A stretch of DNA of 30,247 nt from DASYML01 sp036009045 (GTDB lineage Bacteria > Acidobacteriota > Blastocatellia > Pyrinomonadales > Pyrinomonadaceae): NCBI GenBank assembly GCA_036009045.1, contig DASYML010000081.1, forward strand, positions 1 to 30,247. Direction: 5' to 3'. The notes beneath the pieces were generated by a model. It had not been told where the DNA came from. It did no database searches and was given only the letters and a program-made list of their open reading frames with translations. Positions 15,512 through 22,656 of the stretch are shown piece by piece. The first letter of the stretch is position 1; the number at the start of each line of letters is the position of its first letter. The position numbers and the translations under genes are program-made.

Positions 15512-16948
15512 TTATTTGGACCGTCGCAGCTTCTGCACATTGTGCAAGAGTTTGCGCGCGATTGGAGATCGCGGGTTGGCATCCTGGAGCGCTTGGAACT
15601 CCCGTTCGGCATCGTCCAGTAAACCCGCTTGAGCGGCCAGCACGCCCCGCACCAGATGAGAGTTGCGGCCCTCCTCTTCATCGCGGTCGAGACGGTCTGC
15701 TGCGGGCTGGTCCAATATTCCAAAGCGTGCTTCGGGCGCGGGCGCGACGGGCGCAACGATTTCTTTGCCATCCTTCAAAGCCGTGACCTGCCAGCGATAC
15801 GAGCCGCCGCGACGCAAAGGCTGCGGCAACACCCACTCCGTGGATGAGAGCGGCGGACTTTGTGCCACCCTGTTAAAATCAGCATCGTAGACGGCGACTG
15901 TATAGCTCGCTGCACCCTCAAGAGGTTGCCAACTCAGCCTCGGTCTCTCCGCACGAACGATGGTACCGACGGGACTCGACAACGAAAAAGCGATTCGTTG
16001 ATCGGAACTACCCAGCAAAGTTTCCGACTGGCCGATGAGTTGCCGCAAGTTTGCGGGAGTCTCCACAACACCCTTTTCGAGAGCCTCCCTCACCGCACGC
16101 TGCGCGGCGGGCGTGAGCGGTCCGAGACCCGCTAAACGGCCCGCGCCATCAATCGTCACGCGCACGCCGCCATCCATCAGCGCCATTCTCATCTCCGCCG
16201 GTAGAGGCGCGGACGTTCCCGGCTTGGAAGCGGGTTTACTGGACCTGTTATTCGCTCCGGTTGATTGAGTGCCTGTAAGCTGAGCGGGACTTTCATTCGC
16301 AGGCTTACCCGTTTGCGAGGTTGGTCCAACGGGAGGCGTTGGGGAAGTTGGAGCGGGCGTCTGTGCCGGGCTGGTTGAGATGGTCGGAGTGGGCGCGTTT
16401 GGATTCGATTGAACGACCAGCGGCTGCGATGTGCGACGGGGTCTTGAGAGGAAAAAGAGCGAGACCAGGACGGTCGCAATCAACAATGCGAAGGCCAGTA
16501 AGCCGAGCGGCCTGAGCCTCTGCCACAAGTTCAAAGACGGTCGCAGCGCGTTGAATCTTTCCTGACGCGCGGGTTGAGAGAGCGGCTGGCTCTCTGTCTC
16601 CCTGTTGAGCGTGGCGCGAAAGGCGGAGAGGTCGCGCACGTCATCCTTGCATGCTTGACAGAGTTGAAGATGACTGTTGACGATTTCACGTTCGACATCA
16701 TCCAAGCGTTGATCCACATAAGCGGCGGTTTGCTCATAGGTCAGATGCGTTGACGCTTCTTCCAACGCTGCGGACTTGAGGTCCGCGTTTAATGCATTGA
16801 AGACCCTCTTTATGACGACGCCCCCTGCTGCCTGTTCACGACACGCAGGGCACGCGGACAGATGATCGCCAGCCTGCAAGAGTTCGACGGGCGACATCAA
16901 CCCTTGACGAAAGAGTTCTATGCTTTGCGATGTAAGATGATCTGACAC
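15512..16948 (-). CDS. Transmembrane anti-sigma factor with two zinc fingers and an extracytoplasmic sensor-like region
   Basis: The start is a GTG at 16948 with GAGG six bases upstream (478 residues). The cytoplasmic part carries two HxxxCxxC fingers: His29-Cys33-Cys36 (HLSACPAC) and His93-Cys97-Cys100 (HLQLCQAC). Both match the zinc-binding anti-sigma (zf-HC2) pattern that binds ECF sigma factors. A single membrane helix follows at about 148-167 (LGLLAFALLIATVLVSLFFL), then a Pro/Thr/Ser-rich linker (170-250). The outer part contains a segment predicted helical (about 255-310), a fibronectin-like domain (about 325-405, SPVGTIVRAERPRLSWQP...) and a C-terminal helical hairpin (about 420-478) resembling a TPR. 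It lies 67 bases downstream of the sigma-like gene, the usual sigma/anti-sigma arrangement. Confidence 0.8.
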   Translation of the reverse strand: MSDHLTSQSIELFRQGLMSPVELLQAGDHLSACPACREQAAGGVVIKRVFNALNADLKSAALEEASTHLTYEQTAAYVDQRLDDVEREIVNSHLQLCQACKDDVRDLSAFRATLNRETESQPLSQPARQERFNALRPSLNLWQRLRPLGLLAFALLIATVLVSLFFLSRPRRTSQPLVVQSNPNAPTPTISTSPAQTPAPTSPTPPVGPTSQTGKPANESPAQLTGTQSTGANNRSSKPASKPGTSAPLPAEMRMALMDGGVRVTIDGAGRLAGLGPLTPAAQRAVREALEKGVVETPANLRQLIGQSETLLGSSDQRIAFSLSSPVGTIVRAERPRLSWQPLEGAASYTVAVYDADFNRVAQSPPLSSTEWVLPQPLRRGGSYRWQVTALKDGKEIVAPVAPAPEARFGILDQPAADRLDRDEEEGRNSHLVRGVLAAQAGLLDDAEREFQALQDANPRSPIARKLLHNVQKLRRSK

Positions 16949-17015
16949 TCCAGCCCTCTGATTTAAGATGCCCGCGCGGCGCGGATATTACTCCTGGTCC
17001 AGAAACTTATTTAGC

Positions 17016-18092
17016 TCAGCCGAAAATTTTCATGTGCCGCCATAATCTTTCGCGCGCGGATTTACGCAGGTTGATGACCTGCTGCCGCGTCGCGTTGAGG
17101 TGCTGAGCGATGACTGTATCTTCGAGGGGCAGTTCGTTCCAGAGTTGCGCGAACTGCTCCGCCGGGATAGAGACCGCTTCGGCGATCTGGCGTATGGACG
17201 CGATGCCTATGAGGGGCAAGAGCGGGATGACGCTCTCGCCTTCGATTTTCAGGTTGAGCAGGAGCGCGCTGCGCTGTCTCGTCGGAAGCTCAAGAATTTC
17301 CGCCCAGAGACGTTGCAGGTAATGACGCTGTTCCAACTCCGTCGCAATATTGGTCCTGTTATCCGCCAGCCGTTCGGGCGCCTCCGCGCTCTCCTCTTCA
17401 TCCCTGGTGTCTGGCGCGGGCTGGTCTTTGATGCCCTGCAACTCCGCGACCGTATTGACCAGCGCATCCAACTCGACGGGACCGCCCACATCTTTGAAGA
17501 GAGCCTTCAATAACGGTTGTAAATCGGCCTGCTCAGGATTTCCAGATGACTGCGCGTCGCTCGCCTGCAAGCTTTGGTGATCGCGCAAGTGTTGAAGCTG
17601 CTCCGCACGCGCGGGCGTTTGTGAACTCTGCTGCCAGCCCGCCAGCCCGCACAGCCATTCGTCGCCGACGCTCTCCCAGATGGCTAAGTCTGGCGCATTA
17701 CTCAAAAGATAACGCAGCCGGTTCTTCAAACGTCGCCGCTGCGGGTAGAGACGCCGCAGGTGCGCGTAGCAGACGTGATAGGTGGTGACGGCGACGTAGC
17801 TGCGAAAATCTACGATGGCGTGGGCCAACGGGTCCGCCTTCAGTTGTTGCAGCTTGCCCAGTAATTGGACCAGAACTTCGCCGTGTATATCCTCCGCCTC
17901 GCTGCGGCTCCGGCGTCCAGCGCCGACGGATGATTGGACCTGAAGCTTTTGACGAATGATGCCGCGAATAATCGGTTCGGCCTGCTCGTTGAGAAGCTGC
18001 GTCAGCAGTGCCTCGGTAGAGACCTCGTCCGCCGCCAGCATAAACGGCAAGAGGAGCGCGTCGTTTTGTATCATGGCTCCCGTGCCTGTCAT
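17016..18092 (-). CDS. Enlarged ECF-like sigma factor
   Basis: The product is 358 residues, against about 180-200 for a usual ECF sigma factor. Residues 65-120 resemble sigma region 2 (EDIHGEVLVQLLGKL... then DFRSYVAVTTYHVCYAHLRRLYPQRRR). Residues 262-276 (ELPTRQRSALLLNL) match the start of region 4, and residues 323-352 (DTVIAQHLNATRQQVINLRKSARERL) form the region 4.2-type helix-turn-helix. Between regions 2 and 4 there is an acidic, polar linker of about 140 residues, and region 4 itself is split by about 40 residues. The adjacent zinc-finger anti-sigma gene strongly supports the call. The start is uncertain: the ATG at 18092 and another at 18074 both have weak ribosome sites. A hairpin repeat lies just upstream, between this gene and the CHAT gene. 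An alternative reading is a sigma-like regulator without full promoter-recognition function. Confidence 0.7.
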   Translation of the reverse strand: MTGTGAMIQNDALLLPFMLAADEVSTEALLTQLLNEQAEPIIRGIIRQKLQVQSSVGAGRRSRSEAEDIHGEVLVQLLGKLQQLKADPLAHAIVDFRSYVAVTTYHVCYAHLRRLYPQRRRLKNRLRYLLSNAPDLAIWESVGDEWLCGLAGWQQSSQTPARAEQLQHLRDHQSLQASDAQSSGNPEQADLQPLLKALFKDVGGPVELDALVNTVAELQGIKDQPAPDTRDEEESAEAPERLADNRTNIATELEQRHYLQRLWAEILELPTRQRSALLLNLKIEGESVIPLLPLIGIASIRQIAEAVSIPAEQFAQLWNELPLEDTVIAQHLNATRQQVINLRKSARERLWRHMKIFG

Positions 18093-18107
18093 GGCTCATC
18101 TTTAAGA

Positions 18108-18202
18108 GCAAGTCGGAAGGCGGAAGGATGAATGATGAAAGCATGGCTATGCAAGACGAACAGTCTGTCTTTCATCCTTCCGCCTTCCTACTTCCGACTT
18201 GC
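18108..18202. repeat. Long hairpin repeat between the CHAT and sigma genes
   Basis: Positions 18108-18141 are an imperfect complement of 18169-18202. The arms are about 34 bases and rich in GGAAGG/CCTTCC; the loop is about 27 bases. The right arm overlaps the 3' end of the TPR-CHAT gene and contributes its last codons (KASRK) and stop. In a shared transcript it would form a strong stem between the two genes. Confidence 0.75.
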
Positions 18203-21175
18203 CTTTACCTCTCCTACGACCACGAAGCCAGCCCAGTAAAATGGATGACGATACTGGTCGCTGTGCATTAGTTTCAAAGAAGCAAGGCGCAGGGCACTCG
18301 CCGCCGCGCTCCCTTCGCTTGCGGGTCTGTCCATCTCTGCTTTGAGGAGACGGTGAAATTCGACCATCAGTTGGGTCGTACTGGCAGACTCAACCTTCCA
18401 CTGGCTGACCACCAGCGTCGGACTCCCCGCGACGAAGAGCGACCATGTCAGACCAATCATCCCTTCACCCGCGCCGACGCGCCCGCGCGCAGTCTCGCAC
18501 GCGGAGAGGACGACCAGATCGGCCTTGAGGTCTAAATTCATAATCTCGCGCGCCTCCAGAAGACCGTCCTCGCTCTCGCCCTTCGCGTCCTGTGAAAGCA
18601 GTATGTAAGAGTAGAGAGGCGTCGTGTCGTTCAGGACGGAGTGCGTCGCCAGGTGCAGTATCCTGTAATTGCCAGACTCGCGTTTGAATCTCTCTTCGCG
18701 CGCGTCTGCGCCCGTGTAGACAGTGCTGCGCTCGGCTCCATACAATTGTCTTAAAGCGTTGACCTCTTTTTCGGCATCGGGTAAGGGCACTAGCTGCCCG
18801 CCTCTCTGTGAAGACTTATCATGCGCGACAGGTTCTTTCCCGGTGGCCGGATTGCCAAAAGCGAGCAGGGTCGTCTTGACGGGCGCGTTATTGGACCTTT
18901 TTTGACGGAGCCTGACCATCTCTCGCAGGACCGTCAGAGACGGCGCGTAAGAGATGGCGTAATCTTCCAGCAGGTAATGATTATCAGAGGGCTGCAAAGC
19001 CTGAAACGGTAAGTCCCACAGGGCCGCATCGGGCACGATGACAAGCTCGCTCTTGCCTTGCAACTGTTCGCGCGCGGGCTTCAAGAGCAGTTCATACAGG
19101 CGGCGCGCGGTCTCTCGAAAACTCAAATCACGATTGGCGAGTTGTTGCCTGTAACGCTCTACCTGGTCCTGTAATTCCGCCCCCTTGATGTCCAGCCTGT
19201 AAGTTTTCAGATGCGGACTGCCGCCCGTCTCCTTCCTGTCCAGGACGAAGAGATAAGTGCGCTGGTCCGTCGAGACGAATTCGAGGAGGGCCGTCTTCGT
19301 ATCGTTAATCAGCCCGCCAGCCTCTTCGAGACGAAGGGGCTGCGCTTCGCCGCGTTGTGTGACGAGTTCTGGATGGTTGGTGTAAAGGCGCGTCTGTAAG
19401 GCTTCATAATCAAGACGAACCTTTTCGAGCCGCGCATTGAGTTGGCCCAGCGCGAGCGTGTCCGCAGACTGGCGCTGGTTCTCCTGATAGACCTCTTTGT
19501 TGAGCGCGACGAGTTGATGATTGAGCGCGCGTTCCTGCGCCTGCTCTTCGGGCGTCAGCGCCCTGGCGATGTTGATGCGTCCCGTCTGCAACACGTCGAG
19601 CAGCACGCGCGCCTTGGCCCGCTCAGCATAAGCGAGCGCCTTGCCAGGCTCCTTCTGGTCCAATAATAATTCCATGATGGCGAGGTAAGGCGCGACCTTG
19701 TCCTCGAAGAAACCCTGCTGTTGTCGCTCGTCGCCAGCGACGGTGGCGCGCATCGTTTCAATCGTGCTGATGGCTTCCTCGAAAGCCTTGCGGGCCTGCG
19801 CGGGCTGCGCGAGCGAGACGTAAGCCTGCCCCGCCAGTGTCCGCGCCTGCCAGAGCGTGCCGCGCCTGCCGACGAGCCGCGCGAGGTCCGAGGCGCGTTC
19901 CGCCAGACGTAAGGATTCGGCGTCGTTGTGCTGCCAGCGTTGAATGCGCGCGATGTGGTTGAGGGTCTCCGCCACACCTGCGCGGTCGGGCAGGGCTTCC
20001 TTGATTTCCAGACTCTGGCCGTAGTTTTTCAGCGCCAGTTCATACTGACGCGTCGCGCCGTACAGCGAGCCGATGTAGTCGAGCGTCAGCGCGAGTTGCG
20101 CCCGGTTGCCCAATTCCTGGTCCAGTTTGAGAGCATCTTGATGAAATTTCAGGGCCGCGTCGTAATTAGCCTGCGAGGTGTAGATGCGTGCGATGTTATT
20201 CAAAGCCTGCGCCTCTAAAGCCCTGTGGCCCAGCGCCCTGCTCATCTTCAAGCTTTCCTGAAAATATTCTGAGGCGAGACGATAGTTGCCCTGCGCCAGA
20301 TGAATTTCGCCTATGTTATTGAAGGTGCCTTCAAGCTCGCGCTCGATGCCCGCGCTCTTTTTGTATTTGACGCTGCGCTCATAATATTCCAAAGCCCTCG
20401 CGTAGTTTCCCTGTTCTTCATAAATGATGCCGATGTCGTGCAGCAGTTGAGCGAAGGCGACCTGGTCAAGCGCGTCTGTCAGGCTCATAGATTCCTGTAG
20501 CGCCAAACTTTTCCCGTAATACTCCAAAGCCTTTTCATAATCGCCTTGCAGGTAATAAATCTCGCCGATGTTGTGCCATGATTCGGCGATGTATGTCTTG
20601 TCTCCGACCTCGTCTCGAATCTTCAGGCTGCGCTCATAATGGTCCAATGCCTGTGCGTAATCGCCCTGCTTCTCATACACGACGCCGATTTTGTTAAGGG
20701 CGTCCGCGATATATTCCTGGCGACCCATAGTCCGCCAGATGTCCAAACCCTTCCGGTAATTTTCCAGCGCCAGCGCATACTTATCCTGCCTGGCATAGAT
20801 CAGTCCCGCGTTAATCCAGGTCGCGGCGATACCGGCCCTGTCCCCGATTCGCTCGGCGATACTGCGCGCCAGATTCGTAGCATCCAGCGATTGTGCATAC
20901 TTATCCTGATTGAAAAAGCTGATCGCCAGCGCGAGCACGGCCCTGCGTAGTTTCACTGTCAACAATTCTTTGTCTTCGGCCAGCAGCGCCTCGCGTTCCT
21001 CAACGGTCCCGGCAGCGACGAGCCTTTGGGCCAACTTGTCGAAAGCGGATTGGGCTGTTGAATCTGGCGCAGGGCGTGCGCCGTCCTGTGCGCGAGCCAT
21101 CGGGGCGAGACTGAAAACGATGAGCATGATGAGAGCTAAGGGGCGCTTCATATGTGACAGGGGATAAGACCTCAT
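18188..21175 (-). CDS. Exported TPR-CHAT protease-like protein
   Basis: The frame is open from 21286, but the ATG at 21175 (or 21151) starts a signal peptide (MKRPLALIMLIVFSLAPMARA) and lies downstream of the candidate promoter. From 21175 the product is about 995 residues. Residues 75-450 contain about nine tetratricopeptide repeats (such as ALNKIGVVYEKQGDYAQAL), followed by a coiled segment (about 520-610). The CHAT domain (about 629-990) has the clan CD caspase-like dyad, His845 in HLATHS and Cys893 in LSACETARG, with the usual GxGEGMIGL and SQWKV blocks and a closing HPFYWAGFVVVGE. CHAT proteins are caspase-like cysteine peptidases or scaffolds whose TPRs bind partners. The signal peptide places this one outside the cytoplasm. 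It is first in a run with the sigma and anti-sigma genes, so it may sense or process the signal for that pair. Substrate unknown. Confidence 0.85.
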   Translation of the reverse strand: MRSYPLSHMKRPLALIMLIVFSLAPMARAQDGARPAPDSTAQSAFDKLAQRLVAAGTVEEREALLAEDKELLTVKLRRAVLALAISFFNQDKYAQSLDATNLARSIAERIGDRAGIAATWINAGLIYARQDKYALALENYRKGLDIWRTMGRQEYIADALNKIGVVYEKQGDYAQALDHYERSLKIRDEVGDKTYIAESWHNIGEIYYLQGDYEKALEYYGKSLALQESMSLTDALDQVAFAQLLHDIGIIYEEQGNYARALEYYERSVKYKKSAGIERELEGTFNNIGEIHLAQGNYRLASEYFQESLKMSRALGHRALEAQALNNIARIYTSQANYDAALKFHQDALKLDQELGNRAQLALTLDYIGSLYGATRQYELALKNYGQSLEIKEALPDRAGVAETLNHIARIQRWQHNDAESLRLAERASDLARLVGRRGTLWQARTLAGQAYVSLAQPAQARKAFEEAISTIETMRATVAGDERQQQGFFEDKVAPYLAIMELLLDQKEPGKALAYAERAKARVLLDVLQTGRINIARALTPEEQAQERALNHQLVALNKEVYQENQRQSADTLALGQLNARLEKVRLDYEALQTRLYTNHPELVTQRGEAQPLRLEEAGGLINDTKTALLEFVSTDQRTYLFVLDRKETGGSPHLKTYRLDIKGAELQDQVERYRQQLANRDLSFRETARRLYELLLKPAREQLQGKSELVIVPDAALWDLPFQALQPSDNHYLLEDYAISYAPSLTVLREMVRLRQKRSNNAPVKTTLLAFGNPATGKEPVAHDKSSQRGGQLVPLPDAEKEVNALRQLYGAERSTVYTGADAREERFKRESGNYRILHLATHSVLNDTTPLYSYILLSQDAKGESEDGLLEAREIMNLDLKADLVVLSACETARGRVGAGEGMIGLTWSLFVAGSPTLVVSQWKVESASTTQLMVEFHRLLKAEMDRPASEGSAAASALRLASLKLMHSDQYRHPFYWAGFVVVGEVKASRK

Positions 21176-21276
21176 GGCTCTCACACGGGATGGTACACGT
21201 TCGGATGATGAACCGTTTTTCTGGTCCACGATTACGCTCTCAAAATTAATCTGCAACCAGTCTGGAAGGCTGGACC

Positions 21277-21307
21277 ATTGTAACACGCGCGCTCATTCGA
21301 GCGTCAA
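21277..21307 (-). promoter_or_regulatory. Candidate extended -10 promoter for the TPR-CHAT gene
   Basis: On the minus strand TTGACG (21307-21302) is followed after 19 bases by TACAAT (21282-21277), preceded by TG in the extended -10 position (TGTTACAAT). Transcription would start near 21270, about 95 bases before the ATG at 21175. A TGGTCCA palindrome starts on the last base of the -10 box. The long spacer weakens the call. The remaining spacer up to 21611 holds a second TGGTCCA (21222) and no gene. Confidence 0.45.
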
Positions 21308-21611
21308 AAGTCGCCCCGGAAGCCTGTCTCTCATGATGCACGTTAAAGGAAAACGCGCGGTCGTTTCGCCATCTAAAGGGACCGCCGGGGTGCTCCGCCC
21401 GAAAATAGTTCCTGGGGCCGGTAATATCCTGTCCGCATGGACATCATTTACTTGTAGAGCAGAGAAGGCAGGTCATAGTATGCTGGCCGAGTTTTATTAA
21501 ATCGTTGACGGCGCGCGAGGACCAGAACCTTCCAGCGCAAAAATTGTCGAGAAGTTCTCTTCTCAGAGCGGGAAAAATAATCGTATGACATTTGGTGAAA
21601 GGATCAGGACC

Positions 21612-22331
21612 ATGTTTCAAACAACCAACAAATTTGTCAGGGCGGGTTTGATTATCGCCAGCCTCATGGCGCTCTTCTACAACACCTCGCTGGCCCAGGA
21701 ACCGCTGAGCGCCGACCCTTCGCAAAGGGAACGGCAAAAGCAGGGGCGGCGGAAAAAGGACCCCTGCCAGGAAGAGAAACAATCGCTGGATAAAATCATG
21801 CCCGGCGGAAGGCCGATTAATCCTGACAGCGTCAGGCAACAGCAACAGTGCATGCCGGACCTGGTGGTGAACATTCAGGGAGTTCCCGCGACGGCCTATG
21901 CGGGCGAGGATATTGGACCAGTGCTGAAAGTCGTCGCCAAAAATATAGGCGGCACGCCCGCCGCCGGGACCCGCAGCGCCGGAGAGAACGGGTATATGAT
22001 TGACCTCGTGCTCTCCACGGATACCAACGTGCCCGAAGGGTTCGCCACTTTCTCGGCAAGTTTTCTGGAAGATGTGCTTTTGAGAGGCGCACGAATCAGC
22101 AATACGGAGGACCTCCCTGGAGGTACGTCGAATGGTTATCCTGTCGGCGCGACGATACCCTCCGACACGCCGCCCGGATTGTATCTCATCTGCGCACGCA
22201 TAGACCCCGCGAATAAGATCGCAGAATCCTACGAGACCAACAATGTCGGCTGTGTCAAATTAAAGATAACTGGTCCAACCAAATGCAAAGGGCTAGAGCC
22301 AATGCCTTCAAAGCGACCACGAAATCCATAA
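21612..22331 (+). CDS. Exported CARDB-like (immunoglobulin-fold) protein
   Basis: The ATG at 21612 has AAGGA eight bases upstream and starts a signal peptide (FVRAGLIIASLMALFYNTSLAQ); an in-frame ATG at 21585 would add nine residues. The product is about 239 residues. After a basic, Gln/Arg-rich stretch, residues 82-225 look like a CARDB domain: PDLVVNIQG, then VVAKNIGGTPAAGT, a variable loop, and the closing DPANKIAESYETNNVG, the typical DxxNxVxExxExNN ending. CARDB folds mediate adhesion or act as carriers of larger surface proteins. No enzyme motif is visible. It is transcribed divergently from the TPR-CHAT gene and shares its spacer, which contains two TGGWCCA sites. Confidence 0.75.
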   Translation: MFQTTNKFVRAGLIIASLMALFYNTSLAQEPLSADPSQRERQKQGRRKKDPCQEEKQSLDKIMPGGRPINPDSVRQQQQCMPDLVVNIQGVPATAYAGEDIGPVLKVVAKNIGGTPAAGTRSAGENGYMIDLVLSTDTNVPEGFATFSASFLEDVLLRGARISNTEDLPGGTSNGYPVGATIPSDTPPGLYLICARIDPANKIAESYETNNVGCVKLKITGPTKCKGLEPMPSKRPRNP

Positions 22332-22470
22332 GGCTCACGCAGCACCTTTATAAGAATCCCCGTGCCGAATTGGTCCAGAGTCCGATAACGTAGGAAGCTA
22401 ATACTGGACCATGCTCTACAATCAAAACGTGGGCAGGGCGCTCACAAAAAATCATTTGAGGGCTACTGAC

Positions 22471-22590
22471 ATGAAGTTGAAGCCTGTCCACTGGATCATG
22501 CTCGGCATGGCGGGATTTATATTTTTGATACTGGTCCTTTTCTCAACATTGCTCGTATACGCGTTTTTTGCTCCTACCAGTCCGCGTTGA
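22471..22590 (+). CDS. Small single-pass membrane protein (39 residues)
   Basis: ATG at 22471 is preceded by TTGAGGG with eight bases of spacing, a good ribosome site. The product has a short basic head (MKLKPVHW), one hydrophobic helix (IMLGMAGFIFLILVLFSTLL) and a short tail ending in PTSPR. The frame is open upstream to 22411 but has no better start. Two TGGWCCA sites (22371, 22405) lie upstream. I do not recognise a family. It could regulate or stabilise a membrane complex, but nothing in the sequence says which. Confidence 0.5.
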   Translation: MKLKPVHWIMLGMAGFIFLILVLFSTLLVYAFFAPTSPR

Positions 22591-22600
22591 TTTTCGATGT

Positions 22601-22627
22601 TTGACAGATGGCGATAGCGAGTACAAT
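22601..22627 (+). promoter_or_regulatory. Candidate promoter for the class III FBPase gene
   Basis: TTGACA (22601-22606) and TACAAT (22622-22627) are both close to consensus, but the 15-base spacer is short. It is 30 bases upstream of the FBPase start. Confidence 0.4.
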
Positions 22628-22656
22628 GACGCGCGGTCTCAAACGTTGAGAGGGAA

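Noticed and set aside
17698..18144. A 148-residue minus-strand frame overlapping the sigma gene
   Set aside because: It begins inside the hairpin repeat and overlaps the better-supported sigma reading frame, which has region 2 and 4 patterns.
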